Assembly: GCF_027568575.1 (NCBI RefSeq)
Contig: NZ_JANUVP010000011.1
From: Caldifermentibacillus hisashii
GTDB lineage: Bacteria > Bacillota > Bacilli > Bacillales > Caldibacillaceae
Reading direction: 5' to 3' (one strand)
DNA length: 64,000 nt
Positions 37,971-46,500 of the stretch are shown here, in pieces. A model generated the notes under the pieces. The model ran no database searches, was not told where the DNA came from, and saw only the letters and a program-made list of their open reading frames with translations. Every line of letters starts with the position of its first letter. Position 1 is the stretch's first letter. The position numbers were made by a program, and so were the translations under genes.

Positions 37971-37984
37971 CGAACGAATATTCG
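37971..37984 (-). promoter_or_regulatory. LexA (DinR) SOS box before uvrBA
   Basis: CGAACGAATATTCG differs from the Bacillus LexA consensus CGAAC-N4-GTTCG by one base; the core AACGAATATTCGTT is a perfect 14-bp palindrome. On the minus strand TTCGCA and TATGCT, 18 bases apart, make a promoter whose -35 element overlaps the box. Confidence 0.75.
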
Positions 37985-38117
37985 TTTAATTTTTATAGGT
38001 TAGGCGAATGTATAAATTTCCAACGAGGATGCCCATTCCGCGGATTTAAGGACGCCTCAAGAAAAACTTCAAATGATACAGTCCCAGCTGTAAATTTAAT
38101 TAACCACAATATTAACG

Positions 38118-38148
38118 TTATACACAATTTTTACACTGTTTATCCACA
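38118..38148. promoter_or_regulatory. Two perfect DnaA boxes between uvrB and csbA
   Basis: TTATACACA (38118-38126) and TTATCCACA (38140-38148) both fit the DnaA consensus TTATNCACA in the same orientation, 22 bases apart. They form the left half of a cluster whose other boxes lie beyond csbA in the opposite orientation (38677-38866). Confidence 0.75.
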
Positions 38149-38185
38149 GGGTATGAAGAACTTATCCTCATTCCCCGATGAAAAG

Positions 38186-38219
38186 AAAAACCGCCTAACA
38201 AATTGTGATAAGCGATTTT
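38186..38219 (-). terminator. Possible csbA terminator
   Basis: On the minus strand AAAATCGC and GCGGTTTT pair (one G-T) across an 18-base loop, followed by TTC. It lies just after the csbA stop. Confidence 0.5.
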
Positions 38220-38224
38220 ATACC

Positions 38225-38464
38225 TCATTCATCCTTTTTTCTTTTAAAATTTTTTACCATGCGTTTTGAATACCAAAATCCTATCGTCAACGAAATACCG
38301 TCAATAATAATCAACGGCCATGAATGGGTATAACCTTTATATGCGGACACAGAAATCAGAGCCAATGTTAACAGCAATCCGACGATATGATTATAAGTTA
38401 CACGTGAAAATAAGATGACCAACAAACACGGAAAGATTAATCCGGCAATTAATTTTCCAAGCAT
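38225..38464 (-). CDS. csbA: CsbA-like small membrane protein
   Basis: 79 residues with three hydrophobic segments (LIAGLIFPCLLVILFS, VGLLLTLALISVSAY, PLIIIDGISLTIGFW) and a basic tail (KNFKRKKDE). Size, topology and position just upstream of uvrBA match B. subtilis CsbA, a sigma-B-controlled protein of unknown function. The start follows GGAGTGAG. No convincing sigma-B promoter was found. Confidence 0.85.
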   Translation of the reverse strand: MLGKLIAGLIFPCLLVILFSRVTYNHIVGLLLTLALISVSAYKGYTHSWPLIIIDGISLTIGFWYSKRMVKNFKRKKDE

Positions 38465-38999
38465 ACCCTCACTCCAAAATATATAATCGGTTTAGGAGTC
38501 AGTCCGACGAAGTTCATTCCACGTATCTTTATTCCAATTTTTCCAATCTTATGAGTACCAACTGCATAATGATCGGCTTTTTATTTTCGTCGGAACCACT
38601 CCCAGTCCCTGCTTTTGCTTTATAAAATACAATTTATATTTTATCATATTTTGCCGGATTCGTATGTTTAAACGCTTGTGGATAACTTTTCCACATCTTC
38701 CGAGTAGTTTTTCTAAAGTTAACTTCTGACTTGTGTACATTTTCCAACTACCGTGAACAATTTTGTTAGTTATGTGGATAAGTTGTGATTTTTCTGTGCT
38801 TAACTGCAGTTATTATGTGGATAATTTTTGATTAGTTGTGGATATAAAGGGTTCCTCTGTGGATAACTTCCCGTTCTTGTTACTTGCATAAAATGGACAT
38901 GATAATCTTTTTCCTTATTCTCCTGGAAAGAAGGTTTAATTATTTACGATTAACAACAAAATTATGACCAATCTTAGAAACTTTTTATAAAAGGATTGT
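38465..38999. promoter_or_regulatory. Intergenic DnaA-box cluster
   Basis: Four perfect TGTGGATAA boxes (38677-38685, 38773-38781, 38816-38824, 38858-38866) plus TGTGGATAT (38837-38845), all in one orientation, and TTTTCCACA opposite (38687-38695). Three successive boxes start exactly 21 bases apart (38816, 38837, 38858). A 9-bp inverted repeat, TCCGACGAA/TTCGTCGGA, lies at 38503-38511 and 38586-38594. There is no protein gene. With the two boxes before csbA this is a DnaA-binding locus away from any dnaA/dnaN. Confidence 0.8.
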
Positions 39000-39050
39000 T
39001 TGACTATAGAAAAATCGGTATATTAATGTTGCTTGTGATTTTGATCACAA
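39000..39050 (+). promoter_or_regulatory. Promoter with Rex-type operator
   Basis: TTGACT (39000-39005) and TAATGT (39024-39029) are 18 bases apart. The dyad TTGTGATTTTGATCACAA (39033-39050) would cover +1. Its arms match the redox repressor Rex consensus TTGTGAA-N4-TTCACAA except at the innermost pair; TGTGA-N6-TCACA would also fit Fnr. Position over the start site favours a repressor, and B. subtilis ywcJ is a known Rex target. Confidence 0.65.
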
Positions 39051-39077
39051 TACATTAAAAAAGTTAGGAGTTTTTCT

Positions 39078-39905
39078 ATGTCTACAAGTGCATTAAGTAC
39101 AGCCATTGATACATCTGTAAAAAAAGCCGATATGCTGAAAAATGACCCAAAGAAATTTTGGACAAAGGCGATGCTTGCAGGAGTTTATATTTCGTTTGCG
39201 GTTGTTTTTGCCTTTCGAATTGGAGACGCATTCAGGGCAACCGGATCACCGGCCACATCCTTAATCGGCGGGATGACCTTCTCACTAGCGTTAGTTTTAA
39301 TTGTGATTGGTGGCGGTGAGCTGTTTACCGGGAATACGATGTACATGACAATGGGCAGTCTGGATCAAAAGACTTCCTTGAAAGAAACCCTGTATGTTTG
39401 GGGTGTTACCTATCTTGGAAATTTAATCGGCGTCTTGTTTTTTACTTTTTTATTTGTTCAGACGGGTTTATTTAAAGATATTCCAGCTGACCACTATTTA
39501 TTTAGTGCGGTGACAGGCAAGATTGGATTAACGACAGGGGAAATGTTTTTTCGCGGTATTCTATGTAACTGGCTTGTTTGTCTGGCCATTTGGCTCCCGT
39601 TGCAAACCGACAATTTTGCAGCAAAGGTTATGTTGATCATGATGACGGTCACTTCTTTCTTTGTTTCCGGTTATGAGCATAGTATTGCCAACATGGCGTT
39701 ATTTTCTATTTCTTTATCAGTCCCTCACCCGGATACTATTACCTTGACAGGAGCGGCTTTTAATTTGCTCATTGTTTCACTTGGAAACATTGTTGGTGGT
39801 GGGTTATTTGTTGGAGCAACAAATTGGTATGTAAATAGGCAAGGAATTAAAAAAGAAGTGCCAATATATGCAGGAGATGAAAAGCAGAAAATTATTGCTA
39901 AATAA
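39078..39905 (+). CDS. ywcJ: Formate/nitrite transporter family channel (YwcJ-like)
   Basis: 275 residues with six membrane segments and FNT-family hallmarks: GGMTFSLALVLIVIGGGELF containing the L/G-rich helix break, FTGNTMYM, the second half CNWLVCLAIW, and SGYEHSIANMA with the conserved central His. These pentameric channels pass formate, nitrite or lactate-like anions. The start follows AGGAG. The upstream Rex/Fnr-type dyad supports expression under low oxygen. Substrate is not determined from sequence. Confidence 0.9.
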   Translation: MSTSALSTAIDTSVKKADMLKNDPKKFWTKAMLAGVYISFAVVFAFRIGDAFRATGSPATSLIGGMTFSLALVLIVIGGGELFTGNTMYMTMGSLDQKTSLKETLYVWGVTYLGNLIGVLFFTFLFVQTGLFKDIPADHYLFSAVTGKIGLTTGEMFFRGILCNWLVCLAIWLPLQTDNFAAKVMLIMMTVTSFFVSGYEHSIANMALFSISLSVPHPDTITLTGAAFNLLIVSLGNIVGGGLFVGATNWYVNRQGIKKEVPIYAGDEKQKIIAK

Positions 39906-39946
39906 AGATTCGTTTGGTGATCATTTTCCTTTTATTTTTTCCCTTT

Positions 39947-39986
39947 AAAAACCACCCTATTGCTTTTGTTCATTTGGGTGGTTTTT
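39947..39986 (+). terminator. Terminator of the FNT channel gene
   Basis: AAAAACCACCC and GGGTGGTTTTT pair perfectly around a 17-base loop, 41 bases past the stop. Confidence 0.88.
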
Positions 39987-40475
39987 ATGGATATAAAATT
40001 ATTTTACCTTTATCGCATTGCCAATATGATACCAATGTATACAGTCGACATTTTTTTACGGTATTTGAGTTGGTGTGGCGTAATTTTGGACGGCCGTGTT
40101 CATTTCTTAAATTTCAGCATAATTGCAAAGAGTGTCTATTTTTTTGACATTCATTCAATTATTAGACATTTGTTTAGATTATCAACCGAATAGCAAATAT
40201 GTATGCTAATGCTGAAAAACAGTTATTTTTAAGTCGATTAGTTTTGCGAATAGATCTACCATTTTCAATTAGATGACAATCAGAATGTGGTAATTCATCG
40301 TTTGAGGCGACTCATAAATAAAGAGCTAACATTTTTTTATTGGATGAGCGTCTAAGGAAGAAAAAAGACAAAAACACCTAATGCGAATCCAGATGGAAAA
40401 GTTAATTATACCTTTCAATGTTTCAGCACAAATTCCCGCAAACCATACTAGTTTATCAGAAGTTCCATTGCTTAA
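39987..40475. other. AT-rich stretch without a supported gene, before the CRISPR remnant
   Basis: No coding sequence is supported. The open frames at 39914-40193 run through the terminator or lack start signals. This is probably decayed accessory DNA on the distal side of the old array. Confidence 0.5.
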
Positions 40476-40574
40476 CTTTCAATCCACGCACCCATGAAGA
40501 GTGCGACTTGATTATTATGAGCTTAAAAGATTGTTAGCTTTGATTTCAATCCATGCACCCATGAAGAGTGCGAC
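40476..40574 (-). CRISPR. Two-repeat CRISPR remnant (type I-C-like repeat)
   Basis: Two 32-bp repeats (40476-40507, 40543-40574) flank one 35-base spacer (40508-40542). Read on the plus strand they begin TTTCAATCC and end GAAGAGTGCGAC; the reverse strand begins GTCGCACTCTTCATGGGTGC, the familiar I-C-type repeat. Repeat 2 has a C-to-T change in its ATGCACCC segment. No cas gene exists in the window, so the array is an orphan and probably inactive. Confidence 0.85.
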
Positions 40575-40592
40575 ACTAAACAAGCACGCTGA

Positions 40593-41057
40593 TTATTCAA
40601 CGTACTTGAATAGAAATCCACCTTCTTCGAATTTTCGACCAGCAACAGTTTCTTTACCAGTTTTGAGTGAATGCTTCACCCAGCCAACGTTACAAATTTT
40701 GTTCTCTGTTGTCCATTTGAAAGTCTCTAGTAATCCATCGATTGTATTTACTAGTTGGCCATCTTTATATACTTCAATAACTCTTCTACGTCCTCGACGT
40801 AGTTGAGCTCGAGGTTTAGTTCCTTCTTCTTGTTGTTGAGCTTATCTATCTTGCTCTTCAGCAATCGCCCTTCTTCTTCGACGTTCTGGCTTGCCAACAA
40901 TAACACGAACTTTTTCTCCAGGGAGTACTTGCGGAATCGTTAGCCTTAACTTTTTCTGATTTCCGTGCTCATTCTAACGCCAAACACTAGTTCGTCCCGC
41001 GCCTTTATCGTCCAAACTTTTTATCTCAACAATCATTTCTTCATTCGTAACGGTCAT
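40593..41057 (-). pseudogene. TRAM-domain protein pseudogene with two in-frame stops
   Basis: GAGAGGAATTAATT precedes an ATG at 41057. In one unbroken frame of 155 codons there are stops at codon 28 (TAG, 40974-40976) and codon 72 (TAA, 40842-40844). Codons 1-71 resemble a TRAM RNA-binding domain (TIPQVLPGEKVRVIV, then an Arg-rich run), as at the N-terminus of RNA methyltransferases. The last part (VIEVYKDGQLVNTIDGL ... GGFLFKYVE) loosely recalls a NUMOD1-like repeat. It ends 18 bases from the CRISPR repeat. Confidence 0.55.
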
Positions 41058-41408
41058 AATTAATTCCTCTCCATTAAATCTTTTACTCCAATTAGTATAA
41101 AGGACTAATGGACTTTTGGGAATGATACATCCTTAGTAGATATTACAAGCCTTGACATAAAACACCTAATCTTTCGTTTCCGCTAAGAAAAATTGTTTAA
41201 AGTTCGTTTTTATCTCGGGATTCTTGCCTCAGTATCTGTATCCTATATCTTAAACAAAAAATTAACTTTGTTATACCGATTTGTTGATAAAAAAGATTTT
41301 CGGCACATTTCGTGTAAAAGTTTGGTTTTGCACAAAATAACTGATTACTTATGAACAGTTCATTTCTCAGACTCCCACTCATTTTATTGAGTATTTTGCG
41401 AACGCAAA
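41058..41408. other. Intergenic stretch without a supported gene
   Basis: About 350 AT-rich bases between two pseudogenes. A 74-codon minus-strand frame (41197-41421) has no ribosome-binding site or recognisable family. The promoter of the TRAM pseudogene would lie here. Confidence 0.4.
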
Positions 41409-41454
41409 ACTGCACCTCCAAATGTTGGTGCTCCCTAACATTTAAAGGTGCAGT
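41409..41454 (-). terminator. Terminator after the protease pseudogene
   Basis: ACTGCACCT and AGGTGCAGT close a second inner pairing, AAATGTT/AACATTT, giving a long interrupted stem followed on the minus strand by TTTTGCG, 14 bases beyond the stop. Confidence 0.7.
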
Positions 41455-41467
41455 ATTTTATCCATTA

Positions 41468-42475
41468 TTAATTCAACGCATTTGAAACGAACTCAAACAT
41501 AAAGCTGCTCATCTTTGGACCGCCATTTCTCACCGGATTACCATTTCGATCAGAAAAACCGCTGCTATGTACACCAATGACTTGATTGCTTGTATTTAAC
41601 ATAGCAGAGCCCAACTGTCCTGGTGCTGTATCAATTGTATAATAAGCTACTTGACTATCCTCACTTGCAACATTTCCACTCATCCCATATTGATTTATGG
41701 CTCCATCTCTTCTGATCAAATCACCTGGATAACCATAGATCCCGATGTTCTGATTAAGAATATTCGTTACCTGCCTAATTCCTGCATATCCCAGCACGTT
41801 CTCCTGCATGGCGGCCATTCGATGGACTTAGTACAAGAACTGCATAATCTTGAGATATTGCTCCAGTATTGATCCAATGGGAAGTAACATAATAATCGAT
41901 CGCATTATATGCTCCAAATAAAGCGGTACTACCACTTACACCCGGATAAACTGTGGCACTCACTATCCCTCTTTGCGTAGTAGGATTCACAACACAATGC
42001 CCATTTGTTAAAACTCTATCGATACCAATTAATGTCCCTGTACAAGATCCGCGGCTACCATCTGCCCACTCCAAGGAAATATAAGTAATGGCACTATATG
42101 GGAATACTATTGTATTTTCTACTCTAGTTCTTCCATCTGGACCGATGATAACAAATGGTGCGACTTCATTTGTGGTCACATCTTTTACTAAAGGTTGTGT
42201 AGTCTCTAAAAAGCCTTTATTTAGCAAATCACCAACAAAAATAGGATTAAGCTCTCCTGAGCCTTGAAAACTTTTTGTTTCATTGATAAACGTTAAGTTC
42301 TTATTGCTGTAATCCTCATATTTTGTTACCTCTCCCTTTGAATTAACTCTATCCAAGGGATGTGAAGATTATTTTGCATTAAAATGAAAGTCTCCTAGTG
42401 TATTGTCCGCCAAAGCACTGATTGGAACGAATAAAAAGGTAAACAAAAAGATTGTTAGAAAAACACTTTTTTCAA
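41468..42475 (-). pseudogene. V8/glutamyl-endopeptidase-like secreted protease, multiply disrupted
   Basis: AAAGGAGG and TTG at 42475 begin KKVFF, then a frameshift leads into a signal peptide (LTIFLFTFLFVPISALA). An in-frame TAA follows after DFHFNAK. The mature part keeps the catalytic His (VLTNGHCVV) and Asp (ISQDYAVL), then a second frameshift near 41815 moves to the last segment. There the expected GQSGS nucleophile motif reads APGQLGSAML, Ser replaced by Leu. Four independent lesions show a dead gene. Confidence 0.85.
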
Positions 42476-42558
42476 AATATTACCTCCTTTCAAAATACGA
42501 TTATATTATAACGAATTTTCATAAAACAAACAATTACAATTAGTAAAGAAGTGTAAAT

Positions 42559-42954
42559 TTATTTGTTTTTATCAATTTTCCTTATTTGCATTAATTTAAT
42601 TTGTGCCGGGTACGATTCAAGGACTTCTTCATACCAAATAGCGACCTGATCACCACTTTTAATTCCTGTCCCTAAAAGTTTCATTCCATCATCTAGTAAT
42701 ATCGCTATTTCCTCAAACTTTTTTGAAAACATCGTAACATCTTCATCAGAAAAATTTTCCAAGTCAGAAGCTGTAATATTTTCTCCTTTAACGAAATATT
42801 TCGTACCATTGTGAAAAACAATATAGCCTTCATCAGTTGGCTCTTGCCCCTTCATGGAAAAACGATTGCTCATTTCGCTGAATACCCATGTACCAATAAG
42901 CAAGAACAACAAGCCTCCAAACACAGCCTTCTTTGATGTCAAAATTTTTTTCAC
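42559..42954 (-). CDS. DUF3221-like membrane-anchored protein
   Basis: About 131 residues: an N-terminal membrane anchor (KAVFGGLLFLLIGTWVFS) and an extracytoplasmic domain ending GIKSGDQVAIWYEEVLESYP, close to the DUF3221 C-terminal pattern (G.kV.VW....eSYPaqa). The role is unknown. A GTG at 42954 with GGTGG ahead is the preferred start; the frame opens at 42978. It is the one apparently intact gene between the CRISPR remnants. Confidence 0.6.
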   Translation of the reverse strand: MKKILTSKKAVFGGLLFLLIGTWVFSEMSNRFSMKGQEPTDEGYIVFHNGTKYFVKGENITASDLENFSDEDVTMFSKKFEEIAILLDDGMKLLGTGIKSGDQVAIWYEEVLESYPAQIKLMQIRKIDKNK

Positions 42955-43105
42955 AATCCACACCACCAGAAAAGTCATATTTTATTATATTACTATCTTC
43001 GCTACAATCATTGTCATCTCCTGTGTTATTTTATAGTTCCTTTGGTGTGAAATTTATGTAGGGTTCGACAGTCATTTCCATTTCGTCTTTAGGTAGACCG
43101 TCACG

Positions 43106-43137
43106 ATTTCAATCCACACACCCATGAAGAGTGCGAC
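43106..43137 (-). CRISPR. Orphan CRISPR repeat, same family as 40476-40574
   Basis: A 32-bp match to the repeats at 40476 and 40543, with one change (ACACACCC for ACGCACCC). The 36 bases before it (43070-43105) are spacer-sized and are preceded by GTTCGAC, possibly the decayed end of another repeat (GTGCGAC). It suggests the array once spanned this region and was split by about 2.5 kb. Confidence 0.75.
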
Positions 43138-43405
43138 AGCGATTTCTGTAATTTTTTTATTAAATAATTACAGAAATACACTATTTCCTTTAGGTAACTA
43201 AAGAACAAAACAAAAAATATTAACATTAATGGGAAATACTGGATAATTTAATAGTAATTTTTTGTGCGAATCCCCTAATGAAATCATGTTCACTTACTAT
43301 TCGCACTTTCATTTTTCTTTTCCCTCCATGGACTATAACCAAATTAACTTATTTTCTCCTTAAATATATATTAACGAATCTACATTGATTTTTCATTATT
43401 TATCG

Positions 43406-43441
43406 AAAAACCACCTCAATTACATTTCTGAGGTGGTTTTT
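43406..43441. terminator. Terminator downstream of the MMPL gene
   Basis: AAAAACCACCTCA and TGAGGTGGTTTTT form a perfect 13-bp stem with a 10-base loop. Confidence 0.88.
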
Positions 43442-43520
43442 AATTAGTTATATTTAAACTTAAGGAGATTACTATATATACTTTCCTTCTAACGGTTGAT
43501 CAAAAGTTCTTTTCCAAGTA

Positions 43521-46500
43521 CTAATCTTTCTTACCCACAAACGGCCACCAGTTGGCTTTGCCGAAGATTTTGACGACGACCGGAATAAATAGCGGCAGCA
43601 TGACCACTGAGTATAGGACGAGACCGGAAATGACGACTGTGGCGATTTGTAACAATGATAAGACACCACTTGGAAGCATCGCTGCAAATGTACCGCCCAA
43701 GATGATGACTGCCGAAATGATGACTGAGCCCATTGAGCCCATGGCAAGGATCATTGCTTTATCAACCGGTTCACCGCGATATTCATTGAATCGGCCCATT
43801 AAGAAAATGCTGTAGTCGACGCCAAGAGCCATTAAAATAACAAATGAGAAGAATGGGACGGCCCAAGTTAATCCTTCATAACCGAGCAAATTAACAAAAA
43901 TCGCTTCGGTTATACCCATCGTTGTAAAATAAGTAAGCAGTAAGGACGCTACAATATAGATCGGCATAATTAATGATCTGAATAGGATAACTAGTACGAT
44001 GAAAATACCGACCAACATAAATACAACCGTTCTGGAAAAGTCTTGATCTGACATGGTTCCCAGATCATGATTCATGCTCGTTACACCGGCGACTTTTACT
44101 TTCGCATTTTCTAACTTTGTATCTTTCACAGCACGTTCGACTGCAGCTTCCAGTTCTCCTACTTGATTGATTGCTTCTGTTGAATACGGGTTTTCACTGA
44201 AAATAACATCTATCTTGGCAATTTTTTTGTCAGGTGATAAATACGTATCCAGTACTTGGGCGAATTGTTTATCTTCTAAAATTTCGTCCGGAATAAATAT
44301 ACCTGTGTCTTCTTTACTTTTGGCTAACTCTGATAAAAATCCTTCCGCTTCTGTAAATCCGTCATGAATTTGCGTAAGTCCGTTAACACTTTGACCGAGG
44401 CCGTCAGTCAATTGACCGAACTGACCGCCAAGTTGGGAAAATCCATCCAACAATTGTTGTTGACCCGAATTTACTTCACCGAGGCCGGAACTTACAGCCG
44501 GTAACTTTTTGATAATAGTGCCTTGACCATCAGCGGCTGAATCAAGTCCTTTTTCTAAAGCGTCAATTCCGTCAATCACGCTTTGCAATCCATTGATTAG
44601 TTGCTCTTGCCCGTTATTAAGTTTAGCAAAATTCGTATTCGCTGTTTTCAAACCTTCTGTAATAGCACCGAGACCTTTATTCAATTCAGTAATCCCGTTT
44701 GCCATCGCAGGAAGATTTTGTTGTAAAGCAGTATAATACACTTTTATCCCTTTAAAACTTTCGACTGCATTCTTTTTCAACTTATCACTTTCCGGTTGAC
44801 TGTTCAAATAGTATTCAAGAAAATCAAACGCTTGTTGGAGGTTTGCAAGTTGGCTATTTAGTCCAACTAAGCCATTTTCAATATCTTTATATTTTGTTTG
44901 TATCATAGATAAATTGGTTTGGACTTCACTGTAACTTTGGGCAAGTTGTTTATATCCGGCCAACATTTGCTCAGCATATTTCTTAATCTCTTCAAGTCCC
45001 GCTTTTGCCTCTCCGGCACCGGTTGAACCTTGGCGAATACCGGCTTCAATTTGCTGAAGACCTGTTTGCAATTGACCTATACCTGTCTGTAATTCTTTCG
45101 TACCGGAAACTAAGGCACTAATCCCGTCTTTTGCTTCGGTAATTTGTGGTGATGATGCGGCGAGTTTGGAATTTGCTTCATCCAACCCGTCACGAATCTG
45201 TTTAATCCCATCATTTCCTTCATTAATCCCATCTTTTAATTTCTCAGCTTGACTGGCCACAGATAAATCATCCAGTTTTTCACCGGTCGGACGGGTAAGG
45301 GAACGCACGGTGTCGACACCATCTACCTTTTCCAACTCACCGCTAATATTTTCTATGATGGACATATATTCGGTTTGATCCATTTCTTCATCATTTTTAA
45401 TAACAACTGTCGTCGGCATAGCCTGACCCGGGCCAAAACGATCTTTAATAATATCGAATCCCTTTACCGATGAATAACCTTCACCGATTTCATCCATTGA
45501 GTTGTAGGATAAACCTCCATTGTACGTAACAATAAAAGGAATCGTAATAACGGCAACGATTAATAAAGATACAAGCGGTCTGGCAAAAGAAATCCGTCCG
45601 GCAAATGTCCAAAGCCGGCTTGGTTTATGTTCCAAGCTTCCTTTCAACGGCCAGAACAGTTTTTTCCCAAGAACAGCCATAAAAAATGGAACAATCGTGA
45701 ATAAAGCAGCTAAAAGTACGACAATCCCAACGGCTACAGCTGCTGCGGATTGATAGAGCTTGAATTGCGAGAATCCGATAACCGCAAAACCGATTAAAAC
45801 TGCAATTCCACTAAATAAAACCGTTTTTCCGGCATGGCGATAAGTTTCTACAATTGCATCCGTTAAATTTTCCCGGGCGGATAACTCTTCTTTAAAACGA
45901 CTCAACAGCAATATTGAATAGTCGGTTCCGATACCGAACAGGACCGCCACAAGAAAAATTTGGGTAAAATTTGATAACGGGAAGTTCAAATATTCCACCA
46001 AAAAAGCAACAATTGATTGTGAAGCCAAATAGCTAATCCCTACCGTAAGTAACGGAATAAATGGTGTCACAATCGAACGGAAAACCGCAATGAGGACGAT
46101 TAAAATGAATACAACAGTAATCGTCTCTGTTTTTTTCAACCCGGCTTCTGAGGTAAGAATGACATCTTCATTAACAAATAGGTTTCCGGTATAATAGTGT
46201 TCCAATTTAATATTCTCGATTGCGTTGTACAAATCATCACTTAATTCATGTGCCGTCCGATCTTTCAATTCGACGGACAAAGAAACTAGAATCGCTTTAC
46301 CATCTTTTGATACAAGTTGATCTTTTAATTCTTCCTGATTAAAATGAGTTAATATATTTGTAATCCCCAGTTGCTCTTTTTTGTCTTCAAGTTGTTTGAC
46401 AGCTTTCTTCGCTTGTTCTATATCTTTTTCCGTCAGACCATCTTTATTGTGAAAAACGAGAGCAACCGATGTTGTATTTTCGGCACCCTTTTGTTTATTA

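Larger units (their letters stand above)
42955..43520. other. Intergenic stretch holding an orphan CRISPR repeat
   Basis: 566 bases with no gene. It contains the repeat at 43106-43137 and the terminator at 43406-43441; the rest is AT-rich without recognisable structure. Confidence 0.5.

Noticed and set aside
38465..38999. Chromosomal replication origin
   Set aside because: No dnaA, dnaN, rpmH or gyr genes nearby; the flanks are csbA-uvrB and a channel gene. A DnaA-box cluster outside oriC is the simpler reading.
40501..40806. 101-codon plus-strand frame starting inside the CRISPR remnant
   Set aside because: It includes repeat sequence and is antisense to the TRAM pseudogene, whose protein resemblance is on the other strand.
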